Shown one piece after another: positions 6,864-11,754 of a stretch of DNA of 11,754 nt. Each line of letters begins with the position of its first letter. Positions within the stretch are counted from its first letter, which is position 1. The DNA comes from Opitutaceae bacterium (lineage in GTDB: Bacteria; Verrucomicrobiota; Verrucomicrobiia; Opitutales; Opitutaceae). A program made the translations under genes and the position numbers. Under the pieces are notes generated by a model. That model was given only the letters and a program-made list of their open reading frames with translations. It was not told where the DNA came from and ran no database searches. The stretch is from the NCBI GenBank assembly GCA_005787865.1, contig SXZN01000077.1, positions 1 to 11,754 of the forward strand, written 5' to 3'.

Positions 6864-7165
6864 AGAGGTAGACGCTAAAAGGGGCGCGCCCGCGGTGGCG
6901 ACTAATTTTGTCGAGCTCGAACAATTAATTTTGATCGGGCGGGTAGACGCTGCCGGCGCGTAGCAGGGTAACGCTGGGAATAGAATGAAGGTAAGCGCCA
7001 GCCTCCGCCTATCCAGTGGCGAGCCCGTTGGTCCTTTTACCCCTGCGCTCGAGTTGGCGAAGGCCTTCTTGGTGGGTCATGGCCATAGCACAAGCCGCCG
7101 GAGAATATACCAATCGGCCGAGAGACGAGCTTGCGGCCACGGGCGCCTCGTTGTTACGTCACCCC
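6864..7165. promoter_or_regulatory. Divergent control region between the kinase and sensor kinase genes
   Basis: This roughly 300-base stretch has no convincing gene. It contains a 10-base repeat, ggtagacgct, at 6867-6876 and 6942-6951, with a one-base-shorter copy, ggtaacgct, at 6967-6975. It also contains an imperfect palindrome around tcgagctcga at 6908-6924 (ttg...caa flanks), an AscI-like ggcgcgcc at 6882-6889, and a TAGAAT at 6981-6986 that could be a -10 box for the rightward operon. The sensor frame is open back to a GTG at 7016 and an ATG at 7079, so part of this stretch could be coding. Confidence 0.4.
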
Positions 7166-8302
7166 ATGGGGACCTTTTCCGCGTTCGATACGGCGGCTAA
7201 ATTGCAGCACACCAAGGAACGGCTGTATGTACTTTGTCAGCTCTGTGGCTGGGGTCTTTTTTTGGTCATCCAATTTAGCTTTGCGCGAGCGGCTGCTTTG
7301 GTGAATCCGCCGCAGTTAGGCCACAACCAGATGCTAGAAGCTGCCTCGATGGTCATGGTGGTGCTATTGGGTTTGGTCCTCACTCATTATGCCCGCCCGT
7401 TGATTACGAGGTGGGGCTGGAAACAACTCGGCTGGCGATCGCTCTCACCGCGCATTGTGCTGATGGCCGCGCTATTATCTCTGCTTTGGATTGCGGCGGG
7501 GTTTGGTTACTCTTATGGAGTTCTCCAGTTGCCGTGGACTTATAAAAGCAATCCCGCGATCGTGGTGATTGCCTGGTGGCTCAATGGCATGAGCCTAATG
7601 CTTGGGTGGCTCTGTATTTATTTTTTCTATCATATCTATGAGCAATTGCAGCGGCTACAGGTCGAGCAATTGCGCTTGGTAGCGAACATCAAAGAAGCCG
7701 AATTGCGCGCCTTGAAGGCCCAAGTTAATCCCCATTTTCTGTTTAATTCTCTCAACAGCCTCCGCGCCTTGATTGAGGAAGATGCGCCGCGAGCGCGTGA
7801 AGCCGTGACGCGGCTGGCCAGCATGCTGCGCTATTCGCTCCAGTCGGGTCAGCTAGAAACCGTTACGCTTGAGGAAGAGCTGCGCACGGTTGAAGATTAC
7901 TTAGCGCTTGAACAAATCCGTCACGAAAATCGTTTGCGCGTGAGTTGGCAGATTGCCGCGGCGGTTCGTGCCCAAATCGTCCCGCCAATGTTGGTGCAGA
8001 CGCTCGTGGAAAATGCCGTTAAGTATGGAGTGTCGATTCGTCGCGAGGGCGGGGAAGTGATGATTTCGGCGCAATTTGAAAAACAGAGTCTCATCATTAG
8101 CGTGATCAATCCGGGTAAGCTAACTGCGCCCAGTAACGCCGCTTCAGCGTTGGCTGGTTCCTCCACCGGGGTGGGGTTGCGCAATGCCTCCGAACGACTC
8201 AAGTTCTTATATGGTGACCGGGCTACGCTACGACTTTTCTCCGCTCCGGCCGGTTGCGTATCGGCGGTCGTTTCAATTCCCCTGCCCGGCAGCAGCGCAT
8301 GA
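7166..8302 (+). CDS. LytS/YehU-type sensor histidine kinase
   Basis: A membrane sensor kinase of the His_kinase (PF06580) class, 378 residues from the chosen ATG. Four N-terminal helices are visible, beginning YVLCQLCGWGLFLVIQFSF and ending near WLNGMSLMLGWLCIYFFYHIY. A short coiled-coil linker (EQLQRLQVEQLRLVANIKEAELRAL) leads to the phospho-acceptor motif NPHFLFNSLN with His190. The ATPase part has LVENAVKYG (Asn283) and a STGVGLRNASERL glycine box. There is no separate sensory domain, so sensing is probably within the membrane. The ATG at 7166 places the first helix about 20 residues in, as usual; in-frame starts at 7079 (ATG) and 7016 (GTG) would add up to 50 poorly conserved-looking residues. 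It overlaps the regulator gene by 4 bases (ATGA). Confidence 0.92.
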   Translation: MGTFSAFDTAAKLQHTKERLYVLCQLCGWGLFLVIQFSFARAAALVNPPQLGHNQMLEAASMVMVVLLGLVLTHYARPLITRWGWKQLGWRSLSPRIVLMAALLSLLWIAAGFGYSYGVLQLPWTYKSNPAIVVIAWWLNGMSLMLGWLCIYFFYHIYEQLQRLQVEQLRLVANIKEAELRALKAQVNPHFLFNSLNSLRALIEEDAPRAREAVTRLASMLRYSLQSGQLETVTLEEELRTVEDYLALEQIRHENRLRVSWQIAAAVRAQIVPPMLVQTLVENAVKYGVSIRREGGEVMISAQFEKQSLIISVINPGKLTAPSNAASALAGSSTGVGLRNASERLKFLYGDRATLRLFSAPAGCVSAVVSIPLPGSSA

Positions 8303-9021
8303 AAGCCTTACTAATCGATGACGAACGACTCGCGCGCAATGAACTGCGCCGATTGCTCAAGGCCCACCCCGAAATTGAGATTATTGGCGAAGCGATCGAT
8401 GCGGCGGATGCGCTGAGCAAAGTGGAGGCGTTGCAGCCCGATCTATTATTCTTGGATATTCAGATGCCGGGGGATGATGGTTTCACTTTGCTTGAGAAAC
8501 TGGAGCCGCCATTGCCCCTGGTTATTTTTACGACGGCTTACGATCAATTTGCGGTTAAGGCCTTTGAATTTAATGCGCTCGATTATCTGCTCAAGCCAGT
8601 GGATCCCCACCGGCTCACAGGCGCGCTGGAAAAACTGCGCATCAGCTGCGCCGGCCCAGCGCCGGCCGCGATTGCGCCGCACCGCTTAGCGCCCGAAGAT
8701 AAAGTTTTTGTGCGCGAAGGTGAGCGCTGCTGGTTTGTCGCGGTAAAAAATATTCGCCTGCTAGAGTCAGAAGGGAATTACACGCGGCTCTATTTTGAGG
8801 AGCAGAAGCCGCAATTATTCCGATCATTGACGGCAATGGAAGAGCGGCTCGATCCACAGCATTTCTTCCGCGCCAATCGTAAACAAGTCATCAATCTTGC
8901 TTGGGTGGATGGGATTGAGCCGTGGTTTAGTGGCGGCTTGCTGGTCAAGCTCAAGGGCGGCGTCAAGGTCGAGCTCTCTCGCCGGCAGGCCCAGGACTTC
9001 CGCGAACGCATGAGCCTGTGA
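8299..9021 (+). CDS. LytTR-family response regulator
   Basis: A 240-residue two-domain regulator. The receiver domain (1-115) has acidic pair Asp7/Asp8, phospho-acceptor Asp53 in LLFLDIQMPG, Thr78/79 in FTTAY and Lys99 in LLKPVD. After an Ala/Pro linker (117-130), residues 134-236 form a LytTR DNA-binding domain with the typical core IRLLESEGNYTRLY and HFFRANRKQVINL. Proteins of this type are phosphorylated by LytS-class kinases and activate transcription by binding short direct repeats upstream of target promoters. The ATG at 8299 overlaps the kinase stop (ATGA), so the pair is translationally coupled. The exporter genes start 99 bases downstream and are the obvious regulon candidates, by context. 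Confidence 0.94.
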   Translation: MKALLIDDERLARNELRRLLKAHPEIEIIGEAIDAADALSKVEALQPDLLFLDIQMPGDDGFTLLEKLEPPLPLVIFTTAYDQFAVKAFEFNALDYLLKPVDPHRLTGALEKLRISCAGPAPAAIAPHRLAPEDKVFVREGERCWFVAVKNIRLLESEGNYTRLYFEEQKPQLFRSLTAMEERLDPQHFFRANRKQVINLAWVDGIEPWFSGGLLVKLKGGVKVELSRRQAQDFRERMSL

Positions 9022-9120
9022 CGAATCCTTATCAAGGTGGAGCTCAGGAAAGTAGGAACAGGTGGTGGTAGGATATTCTGATTCACGGAGTTTCATCTTT
9101 GTCTTTAACTCTCTCCCCCC
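9022..9120 (+). promoter_or_regulatory. Gap between response regulator and exporter, possible internal promoter
   Basis: This 99-base gap is long compared with the 4-base overlaps on either side and leaves room for a separate exporter promoter. GTAGGA occurs twice (9052-9057 and 9068-9073), inside a G-rich run, as a direct repeat that a LytTR regulator might bind; the 16-base spacing is shorter than usual for such sites. A TATTCT at 9074-9079 could be a -10 box. No terminator-like hairpin is present. The exporter ATG is preceded by TTAAC and a C-rich run, with no SD. Confidence 0.3.
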
Positions 9121-9897
9121 ATGATCGAAGCCCGCAACCTGACTAAGACCTTTAAGGATAAGAAGCGCGGTATTATCACCGCCGTGAATGACATCTCCTT
9201 CACCTGCCGGCCCGGCCAGATCTACGGGCTGCTTGGGGCCAACGGCGCGGGTAAGACCACCACGCTACGCCTGCTGGCCACGCTGCTGCAGCCCGCGAGC
9301 GGCTCGGCCCGGCTCGCCGGCTTTGACGCGGCCACGGAGGCGAATCAAGTGCGGGCCCATGTCGGTTTTCTCGCCGCCAGCACGGCGCTCTACGGGCGAC
9401 TCACGGCACGCGAAACGATCACCTATTTCGGCCGGCTCAATGGGCTGGCCGCCGCGACTATCAAGGAACGGCTTAAGGGACTGGCTGATGAGCTCGACAT
9501 GCGGGATTTTCTCGACCGCCGCTGCGACAAGTTTTCCACCGGCATGAAGCAGAAGACCTCCATCGCCCGTACTCTGATTCATGATCCGGCGGTGATGATC
9601 TTCGACGAGCCCACCCTCGGCCTCGACGTGATGACCGCCCGTTCCATTGTCAAGTTTGTGCGGGATTGCCGGAATCGCGGCAAGACCGTCATCTATTCCA
9701 CCCATGTCATGAGCGAGGTAGAGAAAATTTGTGACGTCATCGGCATCATCCATGACGGGCGGCTCGTCGCTGAGGGCACGCTGGCCGAGCTGCGGCAGCG
9801 TTACGAGGAGACCGACATGGAGGAGATTTTCGTCAAGGCCGTCGGCGGCGAGGCGGCTCTGGTGGCGGCGTTGAAAAACCAAGGAACCATCCCATGA
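9121..9897 (+). CDS. natA: NatA-type ABC exporter ATPase
   Basis: A 258-residue ABC ATPase, normal NatA length. It has Walker A GANGAGKT (39-46), signature FSTGMKQK (138-145), Walker B VMIFDEP with Glu163, D-loop GLD, and switch His195 in STHVMSEVEK. The opening MIEARNLTKTFKD and the GLDVMTARSIVKFV stretch are typical of the NatA subgroup, which energises ABC-2 permeases exporting sodium, peptides, antibiotics or lipids. It acts at the cytoplasmic face with the protein encoded at 9894. The two genes overlap by 4 bases (ATGA). Codon use looks richer in third-position G/C than in the two-component genes upstream. The true substrate is not readable from sequence; the symbol denotes family. Confidence 0.9.
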   Translation: MIEARNLTKTFKDKKRGIITAVNDISFTCRPGQIYGLLGANGAGKTTTLRLLATLLQPASGSARLAGFDAATEANQVRAHVGFLAASTALYGRLTARETITYFGRLNGLAAATIKERLKGLADELDMRDFLDRRCDKFSTGMKQKTSIARTLIHDPAVMIFDEPTLGLDVMTARSIVKFVRDCRNRGKTVIYSTHVMSEVEKICDVIGIIHDGRLVAEGTLAELRQRYEETDMEEIFVKAVGGEAALVAALKNQGTIP

Positions 9898-11135
9898 ACT
9901 GGCAAAATATTCTCACGGTCTACCTGAAGGAACTGAAGGATTCGCTGCGCGACCGCCGTACGCTCATCTCCATGATTGTGGTTCCCACGCTCATCATGCC
10001 GATTATCATGTTTGGCGTTGGCACTGTCATGACCAAGGTCGTGCGGCAGGCCCGGAGCGAGATTGTGTCGGTCATGCTTTTGGGCGGCGCGGATTCGCCG
10101 GGCGTGGTTGCCGCCTTAAAGGCGGACAAGAAATTTCGGCTCGTGCCGGCGGTCGCCGACTACCAGCAGCTGATCTCGGACAAGAAGGTGCGTGTGGCCG
10201 TGGAGCTTCCCGCGGGATTTGAAGCGTCCCTCAAGGGCGGCGGGGTGCCGACCGTTTCCCTTTATTATTATGAAGGGGAACTGAAATCAGGCTTCGGCCT
10301 GAAAGCCGTGCAGGACTTCTTCACGTCCCTGAAGGAAAAGACGATTGAAACCCGTCTGGCGGAGCGGGGTTTGTCGGCGGCCGTCATTAAACCCTTTGTG
10401 ATCCGGAAGCAGAATGTCGCGCCCCCGGAGAAAGTCGGCGGCAATGCCATCGGTGGCTTCGTTCCCTATCTGATCATCATCCTGTGTTTCACTGGTGCGA
10501 TGTATCCGGCGATGGACCTCACGGCGGGGGAAAAGGAGCGCGGCACGATGGAGACGCTGCTCTGCAGCCCGGTCCATCGCATCAATATCGTCGTAGGCAA
10601 ATTTCTTATGGTGCTGACGGCGTCCCTGACCACCGTGCTGCTGTCGATTGTTTCTATGGGGGTGAGCGCCGCGCTCGGGGTGATGTATTTCGGCGGCAAG
10701 GCCACGTCGCAGAGCGCCACGTCGGCCCTGGTCGGCCAGGCGGCGGAAGGTGGTAGCATCCCGCTCATCGACCCGGTGGGCTTGATCGGGGTCGCGGCCC
10801 TGGTCCTACCGGTCGCGGTGTTCTTTGCGGCCCTGTTGCTCGCCATTTCCCTTTTCGCGAAGAGCTACAAGGAGGCGCAAAGCTACATCTCACCCCTCAT
10901 CGTCGTGGTCATTATGCCAGCCGTGATCGGCCTGCTGCCCGGGGTAGAGCTGAACGCGAAGCTGGCTCTGGTGCCGATCCTCAATCTCTCGCTGGTGTGC
11001 AAAGAGATGCTCTCGGGCGTGTGGCACTGGGACTATATCGCTTTGATCTTCGGCTCCTCGTGCGTTTATGCGGCGATTGCCCTAGGCTTTGCGGTCAAGA
11101 TGTTCAATCGCGAAGACGTCATGTTCCGCGCTTAG
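9894..11135 (+). CDS. natB: NatB-type ABC-2 exporter permease
   Basis: A 413-residue ABC-2 permease. After a cytoplasmic start ending in KELKDSLRDRRTLIS there is one helix (about 24-45), a large extracytoplasmic domain (about 46-183), then five or so further helices from VPYLIIILCFTGAMYPAMDL onward. The coupling motif GEKERGTMETLLCSPV begins at Gly212, in the conserved place between the second and third helices. This topology is that of NatB/YhaP permeases, known for sodium or toxic-compound export and homologous to parts of lipid and peptide exporters. AAGGA at 9881-9885 gives a good SD 8 bases before the ATG, and the start overlaps the ATPase stop. Partnership with the ATPase is near certain; the exported substrate is unknown. 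Confidence 0.9.
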   Translation: MNWQNILTVYLKELKDSLRDRRTLISMIVVPTLIMPIIMFGVGTVMTKVVRQARSEIVSVMLLGGADSPGVVAALKADKKFRLVPAVADYQQLISDKKVRVAVELPAGFEASLKGGGVPTVSLYYYEGELKSGFGLKAVQDFFTSLKEKTIETRLAERGLSAAVIKPFVIRKQNVAPPEKVGGNAIGGFVPYLIIILCFTGAMYPAMDLTAGEKERGTMETLLCSPVHRINIVVGKFLMVLTASLTTVLLSIVSMGVSAALGVMYFGGKATSQSATSALVGQAAEGGSIPLIDPVGLIGVAALVLPVAVFFAALLLAISLFAKSYKEAQSYISPLIVVVIMPAVIGLLPGVELNAKLALVPILNLSLVCKEMLSGVWHWDYIALIFGSSCVYAAIALGFAVKMFNREDVMFRA

Positions 11136-11170
11136 CCGCCGCGCTCAGGCGGGATTACTCTTTTTCTAAC
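11136..11170 (+). terminator. Likely intrinsic terminator of the exporter operon
   Basis: Directly after the permease stop, CCGCC (11136-11140) and GGCGG (11148-11152) form a short, all-GC stem with a 7-base loop. The plus-strand RNA then reads gattactctttttct, a T-rich tract that overlaps the end of the convergent ABC-F gene. On the minus strand no U-tract follows, so it should act mainly rightward. Confidence 0.55.
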
Positions 11171-11754
11171 TCGGTCAACCGACTGGCGGCGGCTTCCCAC
11201 GCCGTGGTCGCCGCTTGGAGTTGGTCGACGAGCACGCTGAGTTCGCGATTTAAATGCTGAGCCTTGCCCGGTGAGTTATATGTTTCGGGCGCCTCAAGTT
11301 CAGCAGTTAATTCATTTTGCTTGGTCTCGAGTTGGGAAACTTTTTCTTCCAGGTGGCCCACTTCCGTGCGGAGTTTTTTTACATCAGCTGGGTTGGCCTT
11401 CTTCGGGGCAGCTGGTTTTGGGGCTGCCTCGCTGGTCTGTTTCGGGCGCGCATCAGTGAAGCCGGCAGTGAGGGCGGCGCGGGCGTTGCTGGCTTTGGAT
11501 TTCTCCAAGTAATAATCGTAGTTACCAGAATAAGGAGTGAGCCGGCCGCTGTGCACATGGAGCACGGTTTGCGCTAGTTGGCGGATAAAATAGACGTCGT
11601 GGCTGATAAAAATAAACGTGCCCTCGTAATTTTTGAGCGCATTGACCAAGGAGTCGATCGACGGAATGTCGAGGTGGGTCGTCGGCTCGTCCATCAGGAG
11701 GAGGTTGGGCGGATTGACGAGCAGGCGCGCGAGGGCGAGGCGGGATTTTTCTCC
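11155..11754 (-). CDS. ABC-F family ATPase, C-terminal part (cut by window edge)
   Basis: The 199 visible residues are the end of a soluble twin-ABC protein; the N-terminal two thirds or so lies beyond base 11754. The fragment begins at the second signature helix (GEKSRLALARLLVNPPNLLL), followed by Walker B LLLMDEPTTHLD and switch motif FISHD, both diagnostic of ABC-F, then PYSGNYDYYLEK. The last 75 or so residues are a charged coiled coil (VKKLRTEVGHLEEKVSQLE and on to RLTELEKE), as in Uup/YheS-like members. ABC-F proteins act on ribosomes, relieving stalls or giving antibiotic resistance, rather than in transport. There is no sign that it belongs with the neighbouring exporter: the genes are convergent. 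Subfamily is uncertain without the first domain and inter-domain linker. Confidence 0.93.
   Translation of the reverse strand, partial: GEKSRLALARLLVNPPNLLLMDEPTTHLDIPSIDSLVNALKNYEGTFIFISHDVYFIRQLAQTVLHVHSGRLTPYSGNYDYYLEKSKASNARAALTAGFTDARPKQTSEAAPKPAAPKKANPADVKKLRTEVGHLEEKVSQLETKQNELTAELEAPETYNSPGKAQHLNRELSVLVDQLQAATTAWEAAASRLTELEKE

Noticed and set aside
7016..7165. N-terminal extension of the sensor kinase from GTG 7016
   Set aside because: The extra 50 residues are Arg/Ser/Pro-rich without features, and the ATG at 7166 gives the usual short cytoplasmic start before the first helix; kept only as an alternative.
9027..9037. Short cctt-atc-aagg inverted repeat after the response regulator, as a terminator
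   Set aside because: The stem is only 4 bp, AT-balanced and lacks a T-tract, so it should not terminate transcription.
9265..9882. A 205-codon minus-strand open frame inside natA
   Set aside because: It mirrors the GC-rich natA codons, including the Walker B and signature motifs, and has no start context or family resemblance.

Overview
The window looks like chromosomal DNA from a Verrucomicrobiota bacterium, probably Opitutales/Opitutaceae-like. That placement rests on overall gene character, moderately high GC and weak Shine-Dalgarno use; no rRNA or other marker gene is present. I see no tRNA, rRNA, CRISPR array, insertion sequence or phage gene. Coding density is high, and the only gene-free stretch near 300 bases is the divergent region 6864-7165.

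Layout: (1) 91-489 (-) is a YciA-type acyl-CoA thioesterase, divergent from the next block. (2) 638-5849 (+) is a five-gene block: long-form deoxyribose-phosphate aldolase (deoC), a catalytically complete aldehyde dehydrogenase, a POT-family transporter, a 288-residue ALDH-like protein without the catalytic half, and a 139-residue four-helix membrane protein. (3) 5877-6863 (-) is a ribokinase-type PfkB sugar kinase, convergent with that block. (4) 7166-11135 (+) is a LytS-type histidine kinase, a LytTR response regulator, and a NatA/NatB-type ABC exporter. (5) 11155-11754 (-) is the C-terminal third of an ABC-F ATPase that runs off the right edge.

The most interesting point is in block 2. The two ALDH-like proteins resemble, in order, the N-terminal and C-terminal halves of ALDH16, a family usually found as one long two-domain chain. 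The first has the ALDH16-like N-terminal extension and an intact Cys/Glu/Asn active site. The second is about the length of the ALDH16 C-terminal pseudo-ALDH domain and ends in the same kind of sequence, so it is better read as a complete non-catalytic subunit than as a truncated pseudogene. A transporter gene lies between the two halves. With deoC (which makes acetaldehyde and glyceraldehyde-3-phosphate) upstream and a sugar kinase next door, the likely theme is deoxyribose or deoxynucleoside catabolism, with acetaldehyde oxidised by a split ALDH16.

Block 4 has the classic order sensor, LytTR regulator, exporter ATPase, exporter permease, with ATGA overlaps inside each pair. It resembles the NatK/NatR-NatA/NatB arrangement of Bacillus. 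The sensor-regulator pair probably controls the exporter, in response to an ion or membrane/antibiotic stress.
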